Origin: Desulfuromusa sp.
GTDB taxonomy: Bacteria; Desulfobacterota; Desulfuromonadia; Desulfuromonadales; Geopsychrobacteraceae
Assembly (NCBI GenBank): GCA_029934755.1
Contig: JAOZLQ010000162.1
Location: forward strand, 1 to 5,202
Direction: 5' to 3'
DNA length: 5,202 nucleotides
Positions 1-5,202 of this stretch are shown here, piece after piece. Positions within the stretch are counted from its first letter, which is position 1; the number at the start of each line of letters is the position of its first letter. The notes beneath the pieces are model-generated. The model did not search any database and was not told where the DNA came from. It saw only the letters and a list, made by a program, of their open reading frames with translations. Position numbers and translations under genes: made by a program.

Positions 1-914
1 GTGATGTGCAGAAGGTTTTGGATCGTTTTGTCAAAGAATCTGGTGTTGAATTGCTGACTTCATGTACGGTGCGAAAACTGCGCAGTGAAGGGGGGATCAT
101 CTCATCAGTTGATACCACTGCAGGTGTGTTTTCAGCGGATCGTTTCATCGTCGCAACGGGTGGTTTATCTTACCCTGAAACCGGTTGTACCGGAGATGGC
201 TATGACTGGGCGAAGCAGTTTCACCACTCCTTGGTCAGGCCAGAGCCTGCATTAGTGCCGATACTGCTAGCGGACAACTGGACTCGGGAACTCAGTGACT
301 TTAATTTGAAAAATATCCATATTGCTGTTCAGCAAAACGGTAAGAATATAACGGAGCGGTTTGGTGAAGCTTTCTTTACCTCTGGGGGTATCGGCGGCCC
401 AATTATTCTTGATATGAGTGCGCAGATTCGTGATGCCCTGAGGCGGGGAGGAGTCGAGCTGATTCTTGATCTAAAACCCGCGGTATCTTTTGAGCTTTTT
501 GACAAACGTCTGCAGCGTGAGCTGGCTGCGCAGGGGAGCAAGGATTTTCGTAATTCTCTGGGGAGTCTGTTGCCAAGAGATATGATTCCACTATTTATCC
601 GACTGTCGGGTATTGCCGCAGAGAAAAAATGTCACTCAATTACCAGAGAGGAACGGACCAAGCTTTTATCATTGTTTAAAAATCTGGAATTGACAGTCAC
701 GGGGGTCGAAGGGTTTAAAAAAGCAATTATTACTTCAGGGGGCGTTTCTCTTAAAGATATTGATATGCGTACCATGTGTTCCAAAAAGGTGTCGAATCTT
801 TATTTTGTTGGTGAAATGATCGATCTTGCCGGACCAACCGGAGGATATAATCTGCAGGTTTGTTGGTCGACAGGGTATCTGGCAGGGGTGAGTGCTGCGA
901 CTCCTGATCTTTAA
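1..914 (+). CDS. HI0933/YhiN/BaiN-family FAD-dependent oxidoreductase, 5'-truncated
   Basis: This is the C-terminal 303 residues of a flavoprotein of the HI0933-like family (YhiN, BaiN; Pfam HI0933_like). The reading frame is already open at base 3 (GAT), so the GTG at base 6 is an internal valine and not a start. The family is usually about 390-420 residues, so roughly 100 residues are missing, including the N-terminal dinucleotide-binding GxGxxG motif. Visible family signatures are ATGGLSYP (bases 153-176) followed by TGDGY, the FTSGGIGGPIILDMS segment near 380-420, TSGGVSLKDID near 734-766, and the FAD-contacting C-terminus YFVGE...GPTGGYNLQ (801-857) ending in STGYLAG. The fold binds FAD. 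Physiological substrates are unknown for most members; BaiN was linked to bile-acid dehydroxylation in a clostridium, a role that should not be transferred here. The stop TAA (912-914) overlaps the stop of the convergent gene. The family call is firm and the substrate is unknown. Confidence 0.93.
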   Translation, partial: DVQKVLDRFVKESGVELLTSCTVRKLRSEGGIISSVDTTAGVFSADRFIVATGGLSYPETGCTGDGYDWAKQFHHSLVRPEPALVPILLADNWTRELSDFNLKNIHIAVQQNGKNITERFGEAFFTSGGIGGPIILDMSAQIRDALRRGGVELILDLKPAVSFELFDKRLQRELAAQGSKDFRNSLGSLLPRDMIPLFIRLSGIAAEKKCHSITREERTKLLSLFKNLELTVTGVEGFKKAIITSGGVSLKDIDMRTMCSKKVSNLYFVGEMIDLAGPTGGYNLQVCWSTGYLAGVSAATPDL

Positions 915-2140
915 GTTCCTGCTCCCGTCAAATTATTCCACAACTGCCCGTAAGGGAGCAGTAAAAAATCGATACTTAGCCGCTCTTTGCTTTCTTCAAG
1001 CAGAAATCCTCTTTCCAATACCGCTTGTTCAATCCCTTTCATATGCAAAGCACCCCAAGGAATGACGAGCGTATCGTATTTGTGCAAAGCTGTGGGGAAG
1101 TAGCTTGTCACGGAGCTGTTTCGTTTGTCGATGAGGTCATTCATGATGATACCATTGATGTCGGGAGTGACATGCTCTTGAGCCCAACGGTTAAATTCCA
1201 GATACCCATTAGTTAATGATTCGGCATTTAATACATATTTTGCCAGAGCGTTAAGAGTTTCCAGCGTACGTGAATCAAACTGTCTCAGGTCAATATCGGC
1301 ACGCAGGATGTCGGGATTTTCCTGACTGATGACCTCTGGGTCATCAAGTTCTGTTGAGTCGATCAGTCGGCCCGGAAAGCGAACCTGCTCCTGTGATGTG
1401 AGACCTAGCAGGTCGGCAATTTTGCCGTAGCCGAATCGCTCCGTCATCAATCCATCTTCATCTGTGACCCCTTCAGCCAGAATAAGGGTTCGACCATCGG
1501 GGATCGAAGCCATCAGGTCGGCGTAGAAATTATTTTGTCCAAGATGAATCATTGCCGTCAGCTGGATCTGTTTGTCATCCTCTCGGTAAGTTCTCTCAGT
1601 CATGTACAGTCCGTTTGGCTTTAACTGCACAAATCCGGCGGTCTTTGTTTCAATTAGATAATCAATAAAAGAATAGCTGATCAGGACGAGCGTAAGTGGA
1701 ACTATCAGGGTACTGATCAAGCAGAAACGGAACAGATTGCGACCGTTGAATGCTGGACCGACAAATTGGTTACGGTTCAATAGTAGACTTTTATGATTTA
1801 TTTGTTGGTTCAGTTTCAGAATCGCCATACCAAAGAGCAGCTGTCCAGAAGATGCGTACAGGCGAAAATAGCTTCCAGTCATACTTTCGAGTGGCCAGTA
1901 GTCAGCTATCCCCCAGAATAGCCATATAAATAACGGAACCAAAATAATTTTTGGTGGATGTTTATTAAAGCCAAGACCAAAATAGGTCATGCTGCCGATA
2001 AAAATACAAGTAATCCATATCAGTTGCAGTGTTCCCGAGAGAATCTGTAAATCGAAAAAAATACGTAGAAGCTCATCAGCAACCCCAAAAATTGCCGACA
2101 GAAGAAAGAGAATCAGAAATAGGTTAGCCAGTTTTCTCAT
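911..2140 (-). CDS. Multi-pass membrane protein with C-terminal TraB/GumN/TIKI-like domain
   Basis: This 409-residue protein has two parts. Residues 1 to about 161 hold four or five hydrophobic segments (about 7-27, 32-54, 63-82, a weaker one at 90-108, and 137-161), and the remainder is soluble. The soluble part resembles the TraB/PrgY/GumN/TIKI group of putative metallo-hydrolases: an AMIHLG motif with His199, LAEG with Glu223, a DKRN segment with Arg340-Asn341, and WGALH with His366. The final GxxH is intact, but the first motif reads AMIH where the family normally has GxxH. Members include the TIKI metalloprotease, but bacterial functions are mostly undefined, so protease activity is only a possibility. 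The ATG at 2138-2140 is the likely start, because an in-frame TAA lies two codons upstream. No good Shine-Dalgarno sequence precedes it (AAAATAACTG), so initiation may be weak. The gene is transcribed away from the AsmA-like gene and converges on the flavoprotein gene. The ORF is certain and the domain assignment is moderate. Confidence 0.72.
   Translation of the reverse strand: MRKLANLFLILFLLSAIFGVADELLRIFFDLQILSGTLQLIWITCIFIGSMTYFGLGFNKHPPKIILVPLFIWLFWGIADYWPLESMTGSYFRLYASSGQLLFGMAILKLNQQINHKSLLLNRNQFVGPAFNGRNLFRFCLISTLIVPLTLVLISYSFIDYLIETKTAGFVQLKPNGLYMTERTYREDDKQIQLTAMIHLGQNNFYADLMASIPDGRTLILAEGVTDEDGLMTERFGYGKIADLLGLTSQEQVRFPGRLIDSTELDDPEVISQENPDILRADIDLRQFDSRTLETLNALAKYVLNAESLTNGYLEFNRWAQEHVTPDINGIIMNDLIDKRNSSVTSYFPTALHKYDTLVIPWGALHMKGIEQAVLERGFLLEESKERLSIDFLLLPYGQLWNNLTGAGT
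919..961. other. Stem-loop at the convergent gene junction
   Basis: CTGCTCCC (919-926) is perfectly complementary to GGGAGCAG (954-961), giving an 8-bp stem with a 27-base loop. It starts 4 bases past the plus-strand stop and lies within the last codons of the minus-strand membrane protein gene. No T run follows the stem on either strand (TAAAAAATC on plus, GAACTTAAAG on minus), so it is not a canonical intrinsic terminator. It could still pause polymerase or protect the 3' end of the flavoprotein transcript. It could also be chance within coding sequence. Confidence 0.3.
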
Positions 2141-2181
2141 CAGTTATTTTCTAAGGTATGGAGGATTGTCTTCATGATCTG

Positions 2182-2212
2182 ATTATCCTGGAAAACCCCT
2201 GCGGTCTGCCAA
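2182..2212 (-). promoter_or_regulatory. Possible sigma70-type promoter for the membrane protein gene
   Basis: Read on the minus strand, TTGGCA (plus positions 2207-2212, 5/6 match to TTGACA) is followed after 19 bases by GATAAT (2182-2187, 5/6 match to TATAAT). The -10 lies about 41 bases upstream of the ATG at 2140. The 19-base spacer is longer than the preferred 17, so this is only a candidate. It is nevertheless the best pair I found by eye in the 160 bases upstream of that gene. Confidence 0.3.
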
Positions 2213-2326
2213 GATCTTCAAATGGGACGTATTGCAGATAATGGATATTCATTTTTCCTCAGAATTCAATCGGTAATTTTTTTATGGACTTTATGGTCAT
2301 TCTTTCGGCAAGTCAATAAACACCTG

Positions 2327-2336
2327 AATCATGATT
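2327..2336. repeat. Perfect 10-bp palindrome AATCATGATT, possible operator
   Basis: AATCATGATT is a perfect palindrome in the divergent intergenic region, about 17 bases upstream of the presumed -35 of the AsmA-like gene. This is a typical spot for an activator or repressor half-site pair. Ten-base palindromes also occur by chance in AT-rich DNA, and no second copy is seen in the window, so an operator role is conjecture. Confidence 0.25.
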
Positions 2337-2352
2337 ACTTAATTTGTAACCT

Positions 2353-2380
2353 TTGTGGTTGTGTTTATTGGTGCTATACT
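2353..2380 (+). promoter_or_regulatory. Extended -10 promoter for the AsmA-like gene
   Basis: TGCTATACT (2372-2380) is an extended -10 element (TGn plus TATACT, 5/6 to TATAAT). A weak -35, TTGTGG (2353-2358), stands 16 bases upstream of the TATACT hexamer; extended -10 promoters often tolerate a poor -35. Transcription would begin near 2387, leaving a leader of about 30 bases that contains the strong ribosome binding site. A small inverted repeat, AACC (2348-2351) with GGTT (2357-2360), overlaps the -35 and may be incidental. Confidence 0.6.
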
Positions 2381-2406
2381 TCAAGTTTCGAAATCCAAAT
2401 CTGAGA

Positions 2407-2412
2407 GGGAGG
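2407..2412 (+). promoter_or_regulatory. Ribosome binding site fixing the AsmA-like start
   Basis: GGGAGG ends 5 bases before the ATG at 2418. It settles the start there and not at the in-frame upstream GTG/ATG-like codons from 2355 onward, which lie across the promoter. Confidence 0.85.
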
Positions 2413-2417
2413 AAAAC

Positions 2418-3305
2418 ATGAAAGTACTATTCAAACTATTTATTGTTCTACTGGTTATCGTTGTTATTGCTGTTGCCGGGGCATTTTTCTATGTTGATAC
2501 TATTGCCAAAAAAGCGATTGAGCAGGGCGGAGAAATGGCATTGGGGGTGTCGACTAATCTTGATGATGTCCACATCTCACTTTTTGGAGGTGAGGCTTCG
2601 CTGAGTGGATTACAGATAGCCAACCCCGCCGGATTTAAGGCGCAGACATTTATGGGGCTAGGTCAGGGAGAAGTTGCTGTTTCTCTGGGTTCACTGCTGG
2701 GAGATACGGTTAAGATTCCACGGGTGAGTTTGAGTCATATCCGGATTAATCTGGAGCAGAGTGGCAAAAAAAATAATGTAGATCCGATTCTAGCTCGTGC
2801 CAAAAGTATGAGCGGGAAACAAGGAAAATCAGCACCTCAGTCTGCTGCTAAAGAGGGGAAAAAGTTTATTGTTGAATATTTTTCTCTTGATGATGTGCAA
2901 GTGAATGCCAGCCTCGATTTTCTTGGGAAAGTTTCAAAAGTCAACTTGGTGCTGCCGAAAATTGAATTACGCAACCTCGGTGCCGATGAACAGGGATTGC
3001 CGATGCCCGAGCTGATCCAGAAAGTGGTTCAGGCTATTCTCAGTGCGGCACAGAACAGTTCAGGACAACTATCCCCCGCATTGGCAAAACTGCTTGCTGG
3101 TGAGTTGGGTGATCTCGAAGGGATTAAAACCAAAGTCATTGGACAAGCTAAAGCCCAAGTGGAAAAACAGGTGGGCGATTTGCAAAAGAAAATACAAGAA
3201 CAAGTTCCAACTAACCTTTCACCGGAGATTGATAAGGTCGTCGATGAAAAGGCGGGTGATTTGTTAAAAGGGGTCGGTAACCTGCTTGGTGGCGATAAAA
3301 AATAG
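2418..3305 (+). CDS. AsmA-like single-pass inner-membrane protein
   Basis: This 295-residue protein has a short basic start and one hydrophobic segment (about residues 7-25), so it is probably anchored in the inner membrane with the bulk in the periplasm. Residues 30-125 follow the pattern seen at the N-terminus of AsmA/DUF748-type envelope proteins: AIEQGGEMALGV, a GEASLSGLQIANPAGF block (58-73), a VSLGSLL segment, and an ESG/NN-type turn (KKNN, 117-120). A second beta-rich block (150-187) follows a Lys/Ser/Ala linker. The last 80 residues are predicted helical, with a charged, glutamine-rich stretch (about 237-263) and a Gly/Leu-rich tail. AsmA relatives influence outer-membrane assembly or phospholipid transport, but most are far longer, so a full lipid-bridge role is unlikely for this short form. 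The gene has its own promoter and is followed by a terminator-type hairpin. The AsmA-like assignment rests on motif pattern and is good but not certain. Confidence 0.75.
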   Translation: MKVLFKLFIVLLVIVVIAVAGAFFYVDTIAKKAIEQGGEMALGVSTNLDDVHISLFGGEASLSGLQIANPAGFKAQTFMGLGQGEVAVSLGSLLGDTVKIPRVSLSHIRINLEQSGKKNNVDPILARAKSMSGKQGKSAPQSAAKEGKKFIVEYFSLDDVQVNASLDFLGKVSKVNLVLPKIELRNLGADEQGLPMPELIQKVVQAILSAAQNSSGQLSPALAKLLAGELGDLEGIKTKVIGQAKAQVEKQVGDLQKKIQEQVPTNLSPEIDKVVDEKAGDLLKGVGNLLGGDKK

Positions 3306-3333
3306 TCAAAAATAAATATTTCTTGATGATTTC

Positions 3334-3371
3334 GGGGTATGATCACGATCTGTGTTCATACCCCCCTTTTT
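3334..3371 (+). terminator. Intrinsic terminator-type hairpin after the AsmA-like gene
   Basis: GGGGTATGA (3334-3342) pairs perfectly with TCATACCCC (3356-3364). Past one T-T mismatch the stem continues with CAC/GTG (3344-3346 with 3352-3354), leaving a 5-base loop GATCT. Two C residues and then TTTTT (3367-3371) follow. It begins 28 bases after the stop codon at 3305. The two C residues between stem and T run may weaken termination, which matters because the next gene has little room for its own promoter. Confidence 0.8.
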
Positions 3372-3381
3372 ATTGACGTTT

Positions 3382-3385
3382 GGAG
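3382..3385 (+). promoter_or_regulatory. Ribosome binding site fixing the methyltransferase start
   Basis: GGAG ends 6 bases before the ATG at 3392. The alternative in-frame TTG at 3380 would overlap this site and has no Shine-Dalgarno sequence of its own, so the ATG is preferred. Confidence 0.75.
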
Positions 3386-3391
3386 TGTTGC

Positions 3392-4015
3392 ATGCCCAAG
3401 ATTGATGCGTTTGAAAAACATAGTGATGCTTATGACGACTGGTTTGAAAAAAATCAAGAGGCCTATGAGGTAGAACTGAAGGCTGTCCGGCAGTTGCTTC
3501 CATCAGGAGATGTCCAGGGGATGGAAATCGGCGTCGGTTCCGGAAAATTTGCCGTGCCACTGGGGATTAAGACCGGGGTGGAACCTTCAGAACAGATGGC
3601 GGTTAAAGCTAGAAACCTGGGAATTGAGGTTCATACTGGTGTCGCAGAGGAGTTGCCTTTTTCTGCAGATCAATTCGACTACGTCCTGATGGTGACCACG
3701 ATTTGTTTTGTCGATGATGTTGTCCAGTCTTTTCAGGAAGCGCTGCGGGTTTTGGTCCCCGGTGGTTGTATCATTGTCGGCTTTGTTGATATGGAGAGTG
3801 AGCTGGGACAGCAGTATCTGCAGAATCGCCACAAAAGCAAATTTTATAAAGAGGCCACTTTTTTCTCAACCAAGGAGGTTCTGGGTCACTTGAAAACTGC
3901 TGGATTCGGAGCAACTGAGGTGAATCAAACCCTGATCCCTGGTGATACAGAGAAGACTGTTTTAGATGGTTTTGGAGAAGGGGCATTTGTGGTGATTAAA
4001 GCGGTTAAAAACTGA
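3392..4015 (+). CDS. Class I SAM-dependent methyltransferase (Methyltransf_11/UbiE-like)
   Basis: This 207-residue protein has the Rossmann-type class I methyltransferase core. Motif I is MEIGVGSGKFA (residues 44-54), with the glycines that bind S-adenosylmethionine. The acidic residue ending strand beta2 is Glu64 (GVEPS). AEELPF (85-90) precedes FDYVLMVTTICFVDD (95-109, motif II region), and LVPGG (121-125) is the usual turn before strand beta5. The N-terminus, DAFEKHSDAYDDWF, matches the start typical of the small-molecule methyltransferases that include UbiE/MenG-like proteins. The C-terminal FFSTKEVLGHLKTAGF corresponds to the late helix of the same fold. The acceptor substrate cannot be read from the sequence. 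Nothing nearby points to quinone or tRNA pathways. The gene begins 20 bases after the upstream T run and ends 3 bases before the composite repeat. No separate promoter is obvious. Confidence 0.9.
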   Translation: MPKIDAFEKHSDAYDDWFEKNQEAYEVELKAVRQLLPSGDVQGMEIGVGSGKFAVPLGIKTGVEPSEQMAVKARNLGIEVHTGVAEELPFSADQFDYVLMVTTICFVDDVVQSFQEALRVLVPGGCIIVGFVDMESELGQQYLQNRHKSKFYKEATFFSTKEVLGHLKTAGFGATEVNQTLIPGDTEKTVLDGFGEGAFVVIKAVKN

Positions 4016-4110
4016 TTTTTTAACGGAGAGGCGCTGAGAAGGAGAGGATTGAGAGAGAAAATTCTTAAGACAGAGGCTCTTGTAAAAGTCCCAAAAGACC
4101 ATTGACCGTC

Positions 4111-4130
4111 ATTCCCGCGAAGGCGGGAAT
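4111..4130. repeat. Core hairpin A of the composite repeat
   Basis: ATTCCCGC and GCGGGAAT form a perfect 8-bp stem around the loop GAAG. It is flanked by CGTC on the left and CCA on the right. The equivalent flanks appear in inverted orientation around hairpin B. Confidence 0.85.
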
Positions 4131-4162
4131 CCAGAGAGACACAAGCTTTCAAGAAAAACTGG

Positions 4163-4182
4163 ATCCCCGTTTCCACGGGGAT
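4163..4182. repeat. Core hairpin B of the composite repeat
   Basis: ATCCCCGT and ACGGGGAT form a perfect 8-bp stem around the loop TTCC. Read on the opposite strand it is a diverged copy of hairpin A. Its stem differs at two base pairs, and both changes keep pairing. Confidence 0.85.
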
Positions 4183-4280
4183 GACGACTTTTGCAAGAAG
4201 CTCGATAGATTTGCTTTTCTCCGCCTCTCCGTTAAAGTTTTTATTTGGTATTTTCAGATTTTATTTTAAATTCTTTTTAC

Positions 4281-4286
4281 GGAGGT
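4281..4286 (+). promoter_or_regulatory. Strong ribosome binding site of the reductase gene
   Basis: GGAGGT ends 9 bases before the ATG at 4296 and fixes that start. The 45 bases upstream of it, outside the repeat, are AT-rich and hold only a weak promoter-like pair (TTGGTA at 4245-4250, TAAATT at 4267-4272). Confidence 0.85.
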
Positions 4287-4295
4287 CAAAAGACA

Positions 4296-5202
4296 ATGGA
4301 ATTCAAAGCATTACTCGTGGAACAACCCGAAAAGAAAGTTTTCACCCGCTCGGTCGTAACCCGTTCCCTCGATGATCTGCCAGAAGGTGAGTTGGTCGTC
4401 AAAGTTCATTACTCTTCTCTCAATTTTAAAGATGCCCTTTCCTCAGTTGGAAATCCGGGTGTGACGAGGAACTTTCCTCACACTCCAGGAATTGATGCCG
4501 CTGGCGAAGTTGTTTCTTGCGTTGATGGATCGTTTCAGCCCGGTGATAAAGTGATTGTCACCAGCTACGATCTGGGTATGGAGACGGATGGCGGGTACGG
4601 GCAAATGATCCGGGTGCCAAGTCAATGGGCGTTGAAGTTGCCCGAAGGTTTAAGTTTGAAAGAGAGCATGATGCTCGGAACCGCTGGTTTGACGGCGGCT
4701 TTGTCGGTACGGGAGCTGGTGGAAAACGGCATTACCCCTGAAAAAGGGCCAGTGCTGGTCACTGGCGCGACTGGCGGTGTCGGTAGTCTTGCTGTGGCTA
4801 TTCTGGCAAAGATCGGTTTCAAGGTGACGGCAGTAACGGGGAAACTTGAAGAAACGGCTTACCTTGAAAGCCTGGGTGCTGAGCGCGTGATCGACCGGGA
4901 AACGTTGTTGAAAGGAAATGAACGACCCATGTTGAAGCCCACCTGGGCTGGAGTGGTCGACTGTGTTGGCGGCGATATGCTTGCCGCGGCGATCAAGTCG
5001 GCACAATACGATGGTGTTGTTACCTGTTGTGGACTGGTGGGATCAATCGATCTGGCGGTGAGTGTTTTCCCATTTATCCTGCGCGGAGTGCGGTTGGTCG
5101 GTATCGATTCTGCCGAGTGTCCAATGGATCGTAGAACTCAAGTCTGGCAGCGGCTGGCAAGTGAGTGGAAACTGGATAACTTAGCTGCAATGGTTGATGA
5201 AA
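4296..5202 (+). CDS. YhdH/YhfP-family (AcuI-like) NADPH-dependent reductase, 3'-truncated
   Basis: The 302 visible residues belong to the YhdH/YhfP subgroup of medium-chain dehydrogenase/reductases, which includes AcuI, the NADPH-dependent acrylyl-CoA reductase that yields propionyl-CoA. Members are about 325-330 residues, so some 25-30 C-terminal residues lie beyond the window. Subfamily motifs run in order: SSLNFKDAL (40-48), PGIDAAGEV (64-72), YDLG (91-94) with DGGYG (98-102), GTAGLTAALSV (128-138), the nucleotide-binding VTGATGGVGSLAV (155-167), VDCVGG (221-226), and FPFILRGVRLVGIDSAECP (258-276). No zinc-ligand pattern is seen, as expected for this zinc-free group. The frame is open from the ATG to the right edge. 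Acrylyl-CoA reduction is the best-supported role in the subfamily, but other enoyl-CoA or quinone-like substrates are possible. No DMSP or propionate genes are visible alongside. The composite repeat lies 59 bases upstream of the start. Confidence 0.92.
   Translation, partial: MEFKALLVEQPEKKVFTRSVVTRSLDDLPEGELVVKVHYSSLNFKDALSSVGNPGVTRNFPHTPGIDAAGEVVSCVDGSFQPGDKVIVTSYDLGMETDGGYGQMIRVPSQWALKLPEGLSLKESMMLGTAGLTAALSVRELVENGITPEKGPVLVTGATGGVGSLAVAILAKIGFKVTAVTGKLEETAYLESLGAERVIDRETLLKGNERPMLKPTWAGVVDCVGGDMLAAAIKSAQYDGVVTCCGLVGSIDLAVSVFPFILRGVRLVGIDSAECPMDRRTQVWQRLASEWKLDNLAAMVDE

Larger units (their letters stand above)
4019..4236. repeat. Composite nested inverted-repeat element (MITE/BIME-like)
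   Basis: The ends are exact 15-bp inverted repeats, TTTAACGGAGAGGCG (4019-4033) and its complement (4222-4236). Inside them, CTTGTAAAAGTC (4079-4090) pairs with GACTTTTGCAAG (4186-4197) with one mismatch. Inside those are two 27-bp arms (4107-4133 and 4160-4186) that match as inverted repeats at 21 of 27 positions, separated by 26 bases. The left half is about 38 bases longer than the right, so the symmetry is imperfect. There is no coding capacity and no transposase in the window. The ATTCCC-N8-GGGAAT core matches the consensus form of the Neisseria dRS3 repeat, though shared ancestry is not implied. It lies between two same-strand genes and is the only termination-like structure downstream of the methyltransferase. 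It is probably a dispersed non-autonomous repeat, which needs other genome copies to prove. Confidence 0.82.

Noticed and set aside
2222..2404. 60-codon plus-strand ORF in the divergent intergenic region
   Set aside because: No ribosome binding site, no recognisable protein pattern, and it covers the promoter of the next gene. It is most likely chance.
2355..2417. Upstream in-frame extension of the AsmA-like gene by 21 residues
   Set aside because: It overlaps the extended -10 promoter, has no ribosome binding site and would place charged residues ahead of the membrane anchor. The ATG at 2418 has GGGAGG at the right distance.
3029..3346. 105-codon minus-strand ORF antisense to the AsmA-like gene
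   Set aside because: It ends inside a solid coding region and starts in the terminator hairpin, with no initiation signal or known pattern.
4004..4024. AT-rich hairpin GTTAAAAA/TTTTTAAC across the methyltransferase stop as an intrinsic terminator
   Set aside because: The stem is almost all A-T with no GC-rich segment and is followed by ACGGAG and not a T run, so it is unlikely to terminate transcription by itself.
3925..4176. 83-codon minus-strand ORF across the methyltransferase end and the repeat
   Set aside because: Its frame is half antisense to a clear methyltransferase and half repeat DNA. Apparent peptides from such repeats are a common annotation artefact.
4107..4186. Possible CRISPR-like repeat-spacer unit
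   Set aside because: There are only two arms, in inverted and not direct orientation, with diverged sequence and no further units or cas genes.
4181..4375. 64-codon plus-strand ORF starting inside the repeat
   Set aside because: It starts in hairpin B, runs out of frame through the real reductase start and has no Shine-Dalgarno sequence.
4650..5006. 118-codon minus-strand ORF within the reductase gene
   Set aside because: It is antisense to well-conserved YhdH/AcuI motifs and is explained by codon bias on the coding strand.

Overview
The window carries five protein genes of a Gram-negative bacterium with balanced base composition. I infer a Desulfuromonadales-type deltaproteobacterium, with low certainty. 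The grounds are the AsmA-like inner-membrane protein, which implies a cell with an outer membrane, the GGAGG-type ribosome binding sites, and an intergenic 'attcccgcgaaggcgggaat' palindrome of a kind I associate with such genomes. No tRNA, rRNA, CRISPR array, transposase or phage gene is visible.

Layout. Bases 1-914 (+) are the 3' three quarters of a HI0933/YhiN/BaiN-family flavoprotein. It runs tail to tail into a minus-strand gene (911-2140), and the palindrome TTAA at 911-914 supplies both stop codons. The minus-strand gene encodes a membrane protein with several N-terminal hydrophobic segments and a C-terminal domain resembling the TraB/GumN/TIKI fold. A 277-base divergent intergenic region (2141-2417) follows, with a convincing extended -10 promoter facing right. 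The next gene is an AsmA-like single-pass protein (2418-3305, +). A terminator-type hairpin (3334-3371) separates it from a class I SAM-dependent methyltransferase (3392-4015, +), which starts only 20 bases after the T run. The 280-base gap 4016-4295 is largely filled by a nested inverted-repeat element (4019-4236). A YhdH/YhfP (AcuI-like) medium-chain reductase begins at 4296 and runs off the right edge.

The genes do not form an obvious pathway. They look like independent housekeeping or accessory units: a flavin oxidoreductase, a cell-envelope pair read divergently, a small-molecule methyltransferase and an acrylyl-CoA/quinone-type reductase. The most informative non-coding signal is the composite repeat. 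Its two core hairpins differ from each other by two paired (compensatory) base-pair changes, which suggests that the hairpin fold itself has been maintained. I found no clear evidence of a new multi-gene defence or metabolic system.
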